From positions 1 to 54,551 of the forward strand of contig CAJSZQ010000028.1 of NCBI GenBank assembly GCA_910574185.1: a stretch of 54,551 nucleotides of DNA, written 5' to 3'. Positions 34,185-43,734 of this stretch are shown here, one piece after another (position 1 is the first letter of the stretch; each line of letters opens with the position of its first letter). The notes under the pieces are model-generated. The model was given only the letters and a program-made list of their open reading frames with translations. It did no database searches and was not told where the DNA came from. This stretch comes from Lachnospiraceae bacterium. Its GTDB lineage: Bacteria > Bacillota > Clostridia > Lachnospirales > Lachnospiraceae. The translations under genes and the position numbers were made by a program.

Positions 34185-35393
34185 ATGGCGATTAATGTAT
34201 TGATGACGACAGATAAAAATTATATATTGCAAGCTAAAATAACAATATATTCAGTCTGTAAAAATACTGATTCAAATAATGAATTAGTTTTTACAATTCT
34301 TTGTAATAAAGATTTAGATAAAGAATCAAGGAAATATCTCGTTTCAATGGAAGGCAAATTTTCAAATCTAAGTGTGAATTTCTATGAAGTTGATGAAAAA
34401 GATTTTGTAAATGCAAGTTCTAATTATCGTGTTCCGATTGCTAGTTATTATAGGCTTATTTGTCCCAAAATTTTGAAAGTAGAAAAAGCAATATTTTTAG
34501 ATTCTGATTTATTAGTTGGTTTGGATATTGCTGAATTATATGCAGTAGATATTGATAATTATTATGTTGGAGGTGTTCGGGATTTGACACCTGTTATGAG
34601 TCCTAATTTTGCATTATGTTATTCTGAAAAACATAATATAAAAAATTTTTATGATTATATCAATTGTGGTGTATTGTTGATGAATTTAGAATTGATGCGA
34701 AAAGAAAATATTGTGGAGATATTTTTAAGTGAGTTAAAGGAAGAAAATCTTTGGTTAGATCAAGATATTATCAATAGAGTATGTTCTGGAAAAATACGTT
34801 TAATTGATTGGAAGTTTAATCATGTAGCTTATTATACAGATACAGATTATATATGGAATTATAAAAATTGCAGAAAAGATACAGATTATATATGGAATTA
34901 TAAAAATTGCAGAAAAGATACAGACAGAGAGATTATTCATTTTTGCGGTCCTGATAAACCTTGGGGAAATCGTTTTTTAAATTGGGCAGATGCTTGGTGG
35001 GATGTAGCCAAAGAGGTATTAGAAAAAGATATATATGAGAAAATGTATAGATTTGCATCAATTGGGTATGGTTCGGAAAAAATGTCTGAAATTATTAATA
35101 AGTGTTTGGAGATGAATAAAATAGTAATTGTAGGATATTCAGATCATGGAATGTTTATAAGAAATGCTTTATTAAAATATGGAATTAAAGCAGAACTATT
35201 ATTTTGTGATAATAATCCTAAAAAGAGAAAATTATGTCTTATAGATGGAGAAATTTATTCTCCAGAACAAATAGTAAAAGAATATAAAGGAGCTATATGG
35301 ATTAATGCTGTTCAAGAACATAGAAATCAAATAATTGAACAATTGATTGGATTGGGAGTTCCACATGAAAGTATAGTAAATTTTTATTATTAG
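34185..35393 (+). CDS. GT8 family glycosyltransferase with C-terminal Rossmann-like module
   Basis: 402 residues. The N-terminal ~260 residues are a GT8 (LgtC-like, retaining) domain: 'NVLMTTDKNY', 'PIASYYRLICPKIL', the metal-binding DxD in 'AIFLDSDLLVG', 'YINCGVLLMNLELM' and 'IIHFCGPDKPW'. Residues ~305-402 ('IVIVGYSDHGMFIRNALLKY' onward) are the Rossmann-like module repeated across this island. A 39-bp in-frame tandem duplication doubles 'DTDYIWNYKNCRK' just before 'IIHFCG'. Base composition is distinctly AT-rich, unlike genes before 34 kb. First gene of the island, SD weak (AGTAGGAG). Confidence 0.85.
   Translation: MAINVLMTTDKNYILQAKITIYSVCKNTDSNNELVFTILCNKDLDKESRKYLVSMEGKFSNLSVNFYEVDEKDFVNASSNYRVPIASYYRLICPKILKVEKAIFLDSDLLVGLDIAELYAVDIDNYYVGGVRDLTPVMSPNFALCYSEKHNIKNFYDYINCGVLLMNLELMRKENIVEIFLSELKEENLWLDQDIINRVCSGKIRLIDWKFNHVAYYTDTDYIWNYKNCRKDTDYIWNYKNCRKDTDREIIHFCGPDKPWGNRFLNWADAWWDVAKEVLEKDIYEKMYRFASIGYGSEKMSEIINKCLEMNKIVIVGYSDHGMFIRNALLKYGIKAELLFCDNNPKKRKLCLIDGEIYSPEQIVKEYKGAIWINAVQEHRNQIIEQLIGLGVPHESIVNFYY
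34839..34916 (+). repeat. 39-bp exact tandem duplication inside the GT8 gene
   Basis: Unit GATACAGATTATATATGGAA plus 19 more bases, at 34839-34877 and again at 34878-34916 with no mismatch, adding exactly 13 codons in frame. Identity of the two copies means a recent event. Confidence 0.95.
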
Positions 35394-35409
35394 CAAAGGG
35401 GAAGATATA

Positions 35410-36600
35410 ATGATTAACCCAAGTAAAACTAAAGATTTTTTTGGAAGATTTGGAGTTTCATATAAGGATGGAAATACGATATTTGCTTATGATGAAATAA
35501 CACATGGGTTATATAAATTGTCATTGAGATATAAAGAAGCTTCACTTTTACTTTCTCCAATGGAAATTCATAAATACACTTCTGGAAGGATTCAGGGTAT
35601 TTCAAAAATTAATAATGAGATTATACTTGTACCACAATCTGTCGGCTCAAAATGGATACTTTATAATATAGAAGAGAAAACGTTTAAATATTTTCTCCCA
35701 TTTGAAGTTAATACTAAAATATCGGGTGTAATAACAATTGATAGATATCTTTATCTTGTACCGTTAAATACAAATGAACCGATAATTATACTTTCGCTTG
35801 ATGGTTTTAAGATAATAAAAAAGTACGATGATTGGTATGGAAAAATTAGCGATAGGACAGATGAGGGAAATTCTATTTATGGAGTATCTTCATTTGGTGA
35901 CTTTGTAGTTTTTCCAATTGTAGGTTCCAATTGCATCGTATATTTAAATATAGAAAATGTAAACATGATAACTTTAGATATACGATGCCAAATACATTCG
36001 GCTAGCATGCATAAGGACAAGTTTTGGATATTACCAGTGTCGGGAAAGTATTTATATGCAGTGGATTTTAAAGGGACGATTATAAATAGAGTAAATCTAA
36101 ATAGTATCAAAGCAGAAATTCTTGCAAATGATTTTGCCAGAATAGTTGCTACAGAAGAACTCATTTTTTTATTTCCGGTGAATGAGGGGATTGTGTATGC
36201 TTATCAAATTAAAAAAAATGCTTTAATAAAAATGAAAACAAAAGAAAAACCTCTGGTTGGAAGTATATTTGTAAAGGTTGGGGCAGCTTACTGGGAATAT
36301 TTAATAGAGGACGAAATATTGCACTTATTGCCATGCAACTATCCATATAAAACAATCGATATAAAGACTTTACGGATTAAAGAGTATAATCTTTGCTATG
36401 GAAATAATATTAATGATAGTAAATATTGGAAGATTGCCGAACAAGTACATGGGGGACGCATATATAAAGAATGGAAAAGAGATTTAGAAGAATTTATTCA
36501 ATTTGAAGGTTATTTCTGTGGTAAACATTATATGAATGAAGAAAACAAAATAGGCATGCAAATATGGAAAAAATTACAAAAAAGTGATTTTATTGGATAG
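35410..36600 (+). CDS. Probable beta-propeller protein of unknown function
   Basis: 396 residues, no signal peptide. The sequence is a run of short beta strands with repeating turns of the type 'xxxVPxxxxxxxILYNI', 'YLVPLNTNEPIIIL', 'VFPIVGSNCIVYL', 'WILPVSGKYLYAV', 'FLFPVNEGIVYAY', 'HLLPCNYPYKTI', about 45-50 residues apart: six or seven blades, as in a beta-propeller. No catalytic motif is visible. Strongly AT-rich. It lies between a GT8 and an FkbM-type gene, so it may bind or process the glycan, or serve as a scaffold. The 240 bp after it hold no supported gene. Confidence 0.72.
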   Translation: MINPSKTKDFFGRFGVSYKDGNTIFAYDEITHGLYKLSLRYKEASLLLSPMEIHKYTSGRIQGISKINNEIILVPQSVGSKWILYNIEEKTFKYFLPFEVNTKISGVITIDRYLYLVPLNTNEPIIILSLDGFKIIKKYDDWYGKISDRTDEGNSIYGVSSFGDFVVFPIVGSNCIVYLNIENVNMITLDIRCQIHSASMHKDKFWILPVSGKYLYAVDFKGTIINRVNLNSIKAEILANDFARIVATEELIFLFPVNEGIVYAYQIKKNALIKMKTKEKPLVGSIFVKVGAAYWEYLIEDEILHLLPCNYPYKTIDIKTLRIKEYNLCYGNNINDSKYWKIAEQVHGGRIYKEWKRDLEEFIQFEGYFCGKHYMNEENKIGMQIWKKLQKSDFIG

Positions 36601-36840
36601 ATAAATTAGAAAAAAGAAGCCTTTATAATCAATGCAAATATAAAGTTAATTTTTTGGGTTAAAAAAAGATGGGGGGTTGGAGTAAGTTATTTTGATGCAG
36701 TTACAGATTTAATTCTGTTTATAGGATTTAAACAATTGAAAAGAAATCAGTTTGCAAAGGTAGAAATAAAAGATAATTAATAGGCCGAAATATCATAAAA
36801 AAATTAGTAGTTGATTATAGAATTGTAAAGGAGTAGGGTC

Positions 36841-37947
36841 TTGAAAATTTATATTTGGGGAACAGGATATATTGCTAATCAGACATTAAAGAATAGTGAG
36901 ATATTAAAAAAATACGAAGTAAAAGGGTTTATTGATAATGATGCCTGTAAACAAGGAAAGCAATTTTATAATAGGGAAATTTATGCACCAGATATACTTT
37001 TGTCTGAAAAAGTAGATAAGATTGTTATTTTAACTAAAAATTATGAGGATATTTATCAACAAATAAAAGAAAAGATGAAATTGCATCAAATAGAGATTGA
37101 GGATTGGTTATATTTTTATAAGCAGTTTACTGTGAAACCTAGGATTTTAGAGCGCTATAAAGATTCAGGTGATTGGGAAATTAAAGAAGTATTAGAGTAT
37201 ATAAAAAATAATGAATTATGTGTATTTAATTATGGGTTTAGAGAAAAGTATAAATATTCAAATCAAAATGTAGTATTTGATGAAGCTTGTGGAATGTTTT
37301 ATGTTATGCATCAAGAAAAGAAGATGTATTTTGCAAAATATTTGAATACAAAAGAGAAAGTTATTGATTATTATAGAAGTATTTTGTTAGAGCAAGATGA
37401 GAATTCACCACATAAATATTTAAGTGAAGAGTTTAAAATTTATGATGGAGATATTGTTGTGGATGTAGGAGTGGCAGAGGGGAATTTTGCGCTGGAGGTC
37501 ATTGATAGAGTTTCTAAAATTTATTTAATAGAGTCAGATTGTGAATGGGTAAAAGCATTGAATGAAACGTTCAAAGAATATCAGGACAAAGTAGTTATAG
37601 TAGAAAAATTTCTTAATGTACTGGATGATGGAAAATATGCTACCTTGGATGGACTTGTAAAGGAACCTGTAAATTTTATTAAGATGGATATTGAAGGAAA
37701 TGAATGGAATGCATTACTAGGAACAGAAAAATTAATTAGAAAATCACCTAAATTGCAATGCGCAATTTGTTCATATCATTCAGATTATGATGAAATTTTA
37801 ATTAAAGATATACTAACAAAATATGGATTGCAATGTACAACAACATTAGGATATATGTGGTATCCATCAGCTTGGTTTAATGAGGAAATGTCATTTAAGT
37901 TGTGCCGAGGAATTGTAAGAGGGGTTAAATGGGAGGTACAAAAATAG
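36841..37947 (+). CDS. FkbM family methyltransferase with N-terminal Rossmann-like module
   Basis: 368 residues from TTG 36841 (SD AAAGGAG). Residues 1 to about 95 are the recurrent module ('KIYIWGTGYIANQTL', 'VKGFIDNDACKQGKQFYNRE', 'DKIVILTKNYEDI'). The C-terminal ~170 residues are an FkbM-type SAM-dependent methyltransferase: 'DIVVDVGVAEGNFALEV' binds SAM, 'IKMDIEGNEWNALLG' is the FkbM hallmark. It probably O-methylates a sugar of the surface glycan. AT-rich like its neighbours; start codon is unusual for the island. Confidence 0.85.
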   Translation: MKIYIWGTGYIANQTLKNSEILKKYEVKGFIDNDACKQGKQFYNREIYAPDILLSEKVDKIVILTKNYEDIYQQIKEKMKLHQIEIEDWLYFYKQFTVKPRILERYKDSGDWEIKEVLEYIKNNELCVFNYGFREKYKYSNQNVVFDEACGMFYVMHQEKKMYFAKYLNTKEKVIDYYRSILLEQDENSPHKYLSEEFKIYDGDIVVDVGVAEGNFALEVIDRVSKIYLIESDCEWVKALNETFKEYQDKVVIVEKFLNVLDDGKYATLDGLVKEPVNFIKMDIEGNEWNALLGTEKLIRKSPKLQCAICSYHSDYDEILIKDILTKYGLQCTTTLGYMWYPSAWFNEEMSFKLCRGIVRGVKWEVQK

Positions 37948-37963
37948 AAAAGGGATAAGAAAA

Positions 37964-39151
37964 ATGAAAAATAGAGAATTATTGTCGATTATAGTACCCA
38001 TATACAATACAGAAAGATATCTTAGAAAATGCGTTGACAGTATTTTGAATCAAACATATTCACCAATTGAGATTATTCTGGTAGATGATGGTTCAACAGA
38101 TTCCAGCGGTAGTTTGTGTGATTTTTATGCAGAAAAATATGAAAATATTTCTACTATTCATATTAAAAATAGTGGGATTACGAAAGCACGTTTAAGAGGT
38201 GTAGAGATAGCTGAGGGAAGCAGAATTACTTTTGTGGATTCAGATGACTGGATTGCTAAGGATTATTATCAGATGGCGTGCATAGATGATGATAGCGAAC
38301 TTATAGTCACCGAAATGTATGGTTATTATGAAGAAAATTATATTATAAAACATGAATTGCCTTATGAGGAGGGAATTTATAGAAGAGAAGAAATATTGAA
38401 GGATATAGTGCCTAATATGTTGTGGGATTTCGGAATGAGACGTTGGGCGTTTGAACCAAGTCTTTGTACTAAAATTTTTAAAAAAGAGAGAATTCTCAAT
38501 GAGTTAAGGAAAGTAGAAAAAGTGGGAAGTAATTATGGAGAAGATAGTATGGTTACGTTTCCTCTATTGTTTCATATAGATAAGCTAAGAGTGATTAAAA
38601 CGGCATTTTACTACTACAGACAAAGAGAGCAAGGGGAAATAGCAGATTATATTAAAAATGATAATTTTATTACAAATGTACACAAAGTTTATACATACTT
38701 AGCACAATCTTTTAAAAATGTGGGGTTTTACGAACTGATGAGAGAACAGCTCGACAATTTTTATATTATATCAATTGATTTGAAAAGACAATGTTATCCT
38801 TGTCATGGGTATGAGTTTGCAGCGGTGTTTCCATTTCAGAACGTAGAAAAAAATTCTAGAGTTATTTTATATGGAGCAGGATTATTGGGAAGAAAGTACA
38901 TAGAGCAGAATTTAGTTTATGATTTTTGTAATATTGTACTCTGGGTAGATAGAAATTGTATGGAAGGTTCATTCAATGGGTTTTCCATAGAAAAGCCAGA
39001 AGTGATAAAACTATATTCATTTGATTATATCGTTATTGCAATAGATAATTATTTTACTGCGTTAGAAGTAAAAAGTGAATTGTATAAAATGAATATTTCA
39101 AAAGAGAAAATTATTTGGCATAGTGTCAGAATAGATTTTGATAATGGTTAA
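37964..39151 (+). CDS. GT2 family glycosyltransferase with C-terminal Rossmann-like module
   Basis: 395 residues. GT-A fold GT2 domain (1 to about 230): 'LSIIVPIYNTERYLRKCVDS', 'ILVDDGSTDSS' and the DxD-equivalent 'FVDSDDWI'. A helical segment links it to residues ~300-395, the recurrent module ('RVILYGAGLLGRKYIEQ', 'IVLWVDRNCMEGSF', 'DYIVIAIDNY'). Inverting transferase acting on a lipid- or protein-linked glycan on the cytoplasmic side. It starts 16 bp after the FkbM gene, so they share a transcript; the AT-rich block ends with this gene. Confidence 0.88.
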   Translation: MKNRELLSIIVPIYNTERYLRKCVDSILNQTYSPIEIILVDDGSTDSSGSLCDFYAEKYENISTIHIKNSGITKARLRGVEIAEGSRITFVDSDDWIAKDYYQMACIDDDSELIVTEMYGYYEENYIIKHELPYEEGIYRREEILKDIVPNMLWDFGMRRWAFEPSLCTKIFKKERILNELRKVEKVGSNYGEDSMVTFPLLFHIDKLRVIKTAFYYYRQREQGEIADYIKNDNFITNVHKVYTYLAQSFKNVGFYELMREQLDNFYIISIDLKRQCYPCHGYEFAAVFPFQNVEKNSRVILYGAGLLGRKYIEQNLVYDFCNIVLWVDRNCMEGSFNGFSIEKPEVIKLYSFDYIVIAIDNYFTALEVKSELYKMNISKEKIIWHSVRIDFDNG

Positions 39152-39204
39152 AAGCTCTAGAAACCAGATATTTTACCAAAAAAGTAATGAAAAAGGAGAG
39201 ATAT

Positions 39205-40362
39205 ATGTTCATCAGCATTATCATGCCTGTATACAATAATGAAAAATATTTTCCATTAGCAGTAAAAAGCATCCTGGAACAAAGTTATACAGATTTTGAA
39301 CTGATTATTATTGACGACGGATCCACTGATAAAACATCTATGATTGCGGATGAACTTGCAGAACAAGATGCGCGGATTAGAGTCAGTCATCAGAGTAACC
39401 AGTGGATATATGCTAGTTTTAACAGAGGTATAGAAGAAGCCGGGGGAGATTATATCTATATTGTAAATTCGGACGACCGGCTTCGGCAAGGGACTCTGGC
39501 ATTGATGGCTGAAAAGGCTTTTAAGTATAAGCCGGACGTCATCTGGACAAAGGTTCTTATGCATGAATGTGATGAAGAACAGAATATTTTATCTTACAAC
39601 TTGTTTAAATTGGACGAGTGGGTAGAACAGGAAATATATTGTGCGGATGAAGAAGAGGTACATAAAATCTGGCCTTTTTTATTTGTTAGTTCACTGGCGC
39701 AGAATCAGGCAAATCTGTACAGGAGTTCATTGATGAAAAAGCATAAATTCCGGAATGATGTCTATGGAGCTGATACGTTATTTAATATCAGTATCGCTCC
39801 GGATGTAAAAAGCGCACTGATAATGAAAGAACCGGTATATGATTTTTTTCTATACCAACAAGAGGGAATGAACGCATCCTCCGGTAAATTCTATTCCTAT
39901 GAGCATCAGATGTTCAATGAAATATATGTGAAATATAGAAGGCTGTTTTCAGAATGGAATCTTACGGAAGAAAGTTATAAAGAGATGTTGGTTGACAGAC
40001 GTATTCCGCAGGTGACGGGAGAGATTAGGGCGCTTTCTTTTAAAAATTGCGGGATGTCAGTAGAAGAGAAATTAAATTATATTTTATCTGTGATTGCTGA
40101 TGAAACGGTAAGGGACTGTGCAAGGTGGGGAGAGCGGGAGGAAGAATTGGAGAGCCGTATTTTATCCGGAATCCGATCAATACTTCTTAAGGAAACGATT
40201 GCAAAAAAAAGCGAACTGTATTTTGTATATGAACTTTTGGATTCTCTGCTCCGGTATGAAAAGGATGAAGAGGATTATAGAAAAATAGAAGCAGCCATAC
40301 GGAATCCCCGTAATCCCATGCATATTGGGAAAATATTTTATGATAAGCTGGAAAAGAGATAG
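39205..40362 (+). CDS. GT2 family glycosyltransferase
   Basis: 385 residues from ATG 39205, preceded by AAAAGGAG at good spacing; an upstream ATG at 39187 lacks an SD. GT2 signature: 'ISIIMPVYNNEKYFPLAVKS', 'IIIDDGSTDKTSMI', 'YIVNSDDRLR'. The C-terminal ~150 residues are helical and charged with no recognised module. Base composition is clearly less AT-rich than the preceding gene, marking a seam at about 39.15-39.2 kb. It leads into the CapEFG cassette with 6 bp spacing. Confidence 0.88.
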   Translation: MFISIIMPVYNNEKYFPLAVKSILEQSYTDFELIIIDDGSTDKTSMIADELAEQDARIRVSHQSNQWIYASFNRGIEEAGGDYIYIVNSDDRLRQGTLALMAEKAFKYKPDVIWTKVLMHECDEEQNILSYNLFKLDEWVEQEIYCADEEEVHKIWPFLFVSSLAQNQANLYRSSLMKKHKFRNDVYGADTLFNISIAPDVKSALIMKEPVYDFFLYQQEGMNASSGKFYSYEHQMFNEIYVKYRRLFSEWNLTEESYKEMLVDRRIPQVTGEIRALSFKNCGMSVEEKLNYILSVIADETVRDCARWGEREEELESRILSGIRSILLKETIAKKSELYFVYELLDSLLRYEKDEEDYRKIEAAIRNPRNPMHIGKIFYDKLEKR

Positions 40363-40368
40363 TAGAAG

Positions 40369-41442
40369 ATGAAAAAGAATTTAAAAAACGGTATAGATAA
40401 CAGTATATTTAAAGGAAGGACACTTTTGATTACTGGAGGAACAGGATCCTTTGGCAACGCAGTGTTAAAAATTTTTTTAGAAACAGATATTGAGGAAATC
40501 CGAATTTTTTCCAGAGATGAGAAGAAACAGGATGATATGAGACATGAATATCAGACAGAATACCCGCAATATTTTTCAAAATTGAAGTTTTACATTGGAG
40601 ATGTAAGAGATATTCAGAGTATCAGAAATGCTGTGTATGGTGTAGATTATATCTTTCATGCGGCAGCGTTAAAGCAGGTGCCATCTTGCGAGTTTTTTCC
40701 GGTGGAGGCGGTGAAGACAAATGTGCTCGGAACAGAAAATGTTCTGACGGCTGCCATAGAGGCAGGAGTAAAGAAGATTATTTGTCTGTCTACAGATAAA
40801 GCGGCATATCCGGTAAACGCAATGGGGACTTCGAAGGCTATGATGGAAAAGGTGATTGTTGCAAAAACTAGAACAGTGTCTCCGAAGCGGACAAGTATTT
40901 GTTGTACGCGTTATGGAAATGTGATGTGTTCCAGAGGATCGGTAATTCCGCTTTTTATCAGTCAGCTGAAGCAGGGCTTGCCTATGACGATAACAGAACC
41001 AGCTATGACAAGATTTATTATGAGCTTGGACGAGGCGGTAGAACTGGTATTGTTTGCTTTTGGTTATGCACAGTCGGGGGATATCATGGTTCAAAAGGCC
41101 CCGGCGTGTACAATTGATGTACTGGCAAGGGCGGTATCAGAACTGTTTTGTCATAAGCACAATGTGAAAATAATTGGTATCCGTCATGGAGAAAAAATGT
41201 ATGAAACGCTGCTGACAGAAGAGGAGTGTGCGCATGCAGTTGATTTGGGACACTTCTTCAGGGTTCCTTGTGACAGACGGGATTTGAATTATGATAAGTA
41301 TTTTAAAGAAGGGAACATGAAAAGAACAGAGCTTACTGCATTTACTTCGGATAATACAGAAATACTGGACATCGGGCAGGTGAAAACCAGATTACTAGAG
41401 CTACCATACATACAGAAAGAATTGAGAAATTGGAGATATTGA
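40369..41442 (+). CDS. capE: CapE-like UDP-GlcNAc 4,6-dehydratase/5-epimerase
   Basis: 357 residues. Extended SDR of the polysaccharide biosynthesis (CapD/FlaA1) group: NAD-binding 'LLITGGTGSFGNAVL', 'DYIFHAAALKQVPSCEFFP', 'STDKAAYPVNAMGTSKAMMEK' with the Met/Lys catalytic pattern, 'RYGNVMCSRGSVIP'. It converts UDP-GlcNAc to a 4-keto-6-deoxy L-sugar intermediate, first step to UDP-N-acetyl-L-fucosamine. The three-gene order with the CapF and CapG homologues that follow makes this assignment firm; a FlaA1-type dehydratase alone would be the alternative. Confidence 0.9.
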   Translation: MKKNLKNGIDNSIFKGRTLLITGGTGSFGNAVLKIFLETDIEEIRIFSRDEKKQDDMRHEYQTEYPQYFSKLKFYIGDVRDIQSIRNAVYGVDYIFHAAALKQVPSCEFFPVEAVKTNVLGTENVLTAAIEAGVKKIICLSTDKAAYPVNAMGTSKAMMEKVIVAKTRTVSPKRTSICCTRYGNVMCSRGSVIPLFISQLKQGLPMTITEPAMTRFIMSLDEAVELVLFAFGYAQSGDIMVQKAPACTIDVLARAVSELFCHKHNVKIIGIRHGEKMYETLLTEEECAHAVDLGHFFRVPCDRRDLNYDKYFKEGNMKRTELTAFTSDNTEILDIGQVKTRLLELPYIQKELRNWRY

Positions 41443-41443
41443 T

Positions 41444-42622
41444 ATGAAAATTTTGGTGGTTGGCGCAACAGGATTTCTTGCAAGGAACCTGATTGCCGCG
41501 TTAGAGAATATTATATCGGGAATGGACAGGTCCTATGATATTCCGGAGGAGCTTTTCTTATATAAATACAGCAGAAGTATGGGAGAGGATAGACTTAAGG
41601 AGTATTGCAGGGATTGCGATTTTGTATTCTATCTCGCAGGGGTGAACCGACCGAAGGAGTCGGAAGAATATATGCAGGGCAATGCCTACTTTTTGGAAAA
41701 TACATTGAATGAACTGCGTTGTCAAAAGTATGCTTGTCCGGTTATGTATGCATCTTCTATTCAGGCAGTTCTGGATAATCCCTATGGGGAGAGTAAAAGG
41801 GCAGGAGAAGATTTGCTTGAAAGATATGGACAGGAGACAGGGAGCGCAGTATATATTTATCGTTTTTCCAATATTTTTGGGAAATGGTGCCAGCCCGATT
41901 ATAATTCGGTAGTAGCTACATTTTGTTATTACATTGCAAGAGGACTTCCTGTAAGGATAGATGATGAGGAGAAACAGCTGCATCTACATTATATTGATGA
42001 TGTTGTGAAAGAGTGTATTGGACTACTTAGCCGAGAACGGACGGAAAAGATTCATAATCCTTTAAGTATTAGAAATACATATCATGTGACATTGGGAGAA
42101 ATTGCCAGTTTGATTTATGGGTTCAGGGAGACCAGAGAAACAAAGTGGATACCTGATATGAAGGAGAGAAGTTTTTCTCAGAGACTATATAGTACCTATC
42201 TTACCTATCTTCCAGAAGAAGAACTTAGATATGTATTGGACATGAACCATGACGAGCGGGGAAGTTTTACAGAATTGTTCCGAACAAAGGAAAGAGGGCA
42301 GATTTCTGTAAATATTACGAAACCTGGAATTACAAAGGGAGAACACTGGCATCATACAAAAAATGAGAAATTTATCGTGGTAAGCGGAAAAGGATGGATC
42401 AGACTTCGTGAGATATTCAGTCGGGATATTTTGGATTTTCATGTTTCGGGAGAGAAGATAGAAGTAATAGATATTCCACCAGGATATACCCATAGTATTA
42501 TCAATGAGGGTGATACGGATTTGATAACGCTTATATGGGCAAATGAGTGTTTCCGGAAGGAGAAACCGGATACTTATTATCGAAAGATACAGGAAAATGA
42601 GGGAGAAGAATGGAGAAACTGA
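41444..42622 (+). CDS. capF: CapF-like bifunctional epimerase/reductase with cupin
   Basis: 392 residues. The N-terminal ~250 residues form an SDR domain ('LVVGATGFLARNLIA', 'CDFVFYLAGVNRPKE', 'ESKRAGEDLL', 'YRFSNIFGKWCQP'). The C-terminal ~125 residues form a cupin with metal-binding 'GEHWHHTKNEKF' (His301, 303, 304) and 'PGYTHSIINEG'. In CapF the cupin epimerises C3 of the CapE product and the SDR reduces C4 with NADPH. SD GGAGA; one base separates it from capE and it overlaps capG by 13 bp. Confidence 0.92.
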   Translation: MKILVVGATGFLARNLIAALENIISGMDRSYDIPEELFLYKYSRSMGEDRLKEYCRDCDFVFYLAGVNRPKESEEYMQGNAYFLENTLNELRCQKYACPVMYASSIQAVLDNPYGESKRAGEDLLERYGQETGSAVYIYRFSNIFGKWCQPDYNSVVATFCYYIARGLPVRIDDEEKQLHLHYIDDVVKECIGLLSRERTEKIHNPLSIRNTYHVTLGEIASLIYGFRETRETKWIPDMKERSFSQRLYSTYLTYLPEEELRYVLDMNHDERGSFTELFRTKERGQISVNITKPGITKGEHWHHTKNEKFIVVSGKGWIRLREIFSRDILDFHVSGEKIEVIDIPPGYTHSIINEGDTDLITLIWANECFRKEKPDTYYRKIQENEGEEWRN

Positions 42623-43734
42623 AAGTAATGACGGTAATCGGGACGAGACCGGAAATTATCCGATTATCTGAAGTGATTAAAAAATGTGATACATATTTTC
42701 AACATGTGCTTGTGCATACTGGCCAGAATTATGATTATACACTGAATCAAATTTTTTTTGAAGAACTGAAACTTAGAGAGCCGGATTATTACCTGAATAC
42801 AGTTGGAAACAATCTAGGAGAAACGATGGGAAATATTATATCAAAATCCTATGAAGTTATGGAGGAGATTAAACCAGACGCAGCATTAATTTTAGGTGAT
42901 ACAAATTCAGCCTTGTCTGCGATTTCGGCAAAAAGGTTGAAGATACCGATTTTTCACATGGAAGCAGGAAACCGGTGTTGGGACTGGAATGTACCTGAGA
43001 TGATTAACCGGAAGATTGTGGACCATATTTCGGATATTAATCTGCCATATACAGAACATTCCAGGAGATATCTGTTGTCAGAGGGTGCGGATGGAAAGAC
43101 AATTTTTGTGACAGGTTCTCCAATGTGTGAGGTGTTGGAAAATCATGGAGAGGAGATTGAGGGAAGCAGGGTTTTAGACAAGCTGGGACTAAAGAAGAAA
43201 AATTATATTTTACTGTCGGCGCACAGGGAAGAAAATATTGAGCAAGAGGGGAATTTTGTTTCTCTTATGAATGCCATTAACAGTATTGCAGAGATTTATC
43301 AGATGCCCGTTATCTATTCAACGCATCCAAGGAGCCGGAAGATGATTGAAAACAGGGGCTTTCGGTTTCATCCTTTCGTTCAAAGTCTGAAGCCTTTTGG
43401 TTTTTTTGATTATAATAAACTGCAAAAAGAAGCCTATTGTGTATTATCGGACAGCGGAACACTTTCGGAAGAGAGTGCAATTATGGATTTTCCGGCGGTT
43501 CTGATACGGACTTCTACTGAGAGACCAGAAGTATTGGATAAAGGGAGCATTGTGATTGGTGGAATTACGGAACAAGCAATTTGCCAGTCGATTGATATGG
43601 CAGTCAGGATGTCTGACATAGGAAAAAAGATAGTGAAACCGGAGGACTACAAGGAACAGAATGTTTCGGAGAAAGTCGTAAAGATTATTCAAAGCTATAC
43701 AGATATTGTAAATAGGACGGTCTGGAGAAAATAA
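42610..43734 (+). CDS. capG: CapG/WecB-like UDP-HexNAc 2-epimerase
   Basis: 374 residues, the usual length. Non-hydrolysing UDP-GlcNAc 2-epimerase family: 'VMTVIGTRPEIIRLSEV', 'VHTGQNYDY', 'LILGDTNSALSAISAKRL', 'FHMEAGNRCWDWNVPEMINR', 'LLSAHREENI', 'LSDSGTLSEESAIM'. In this setting it completes UDP-N-acetyl-L-fucosamine by inverting C2. Start overlaps capF by 13 bp and the stop overlaps the next ATG, so the cassette and the following GT4 are translated together. Confidence 0.92.
   Translation: MEKLKVMTVIGTRPEIIRLSEVIKKCDTYFQHVLVHTGQNYDYTLNQIFFEELKLREPDYYLNTVGNNLGETMGNIISKSYEVMEEIKPDAALILGDTNSALSAISAKRLKIPIFHMEAGNRCWDWNVPEMINRKIVDHISDINLPYTEHSRRYLLSEGADGKTIFVTGSPMCEVLENHGEEIEGSRVLDKLGLKKKNYILLSAHREENIEQEGNFVSLMNAINSIAEIYQMPVIYSTHPRSRKMIENRGFRFHPFVQSLKPFGFFDYNKLQKEAYCVLSDSGTLSEESAIMDFPAVLIRTSTERPEVLDKGSIVIGGITEQAICQSIDMAVRMSDIGKKIVKPEDYKEQNVSEKVVKIIQSYTDIVNRTVWRK

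Noticed and set aside
36601..36840. Short open stretch (about 40 codons) between the propeller and FkbM genes
   Set aside because: No SD, no similarity recognised; at most a decayed fragment, so not annotated.
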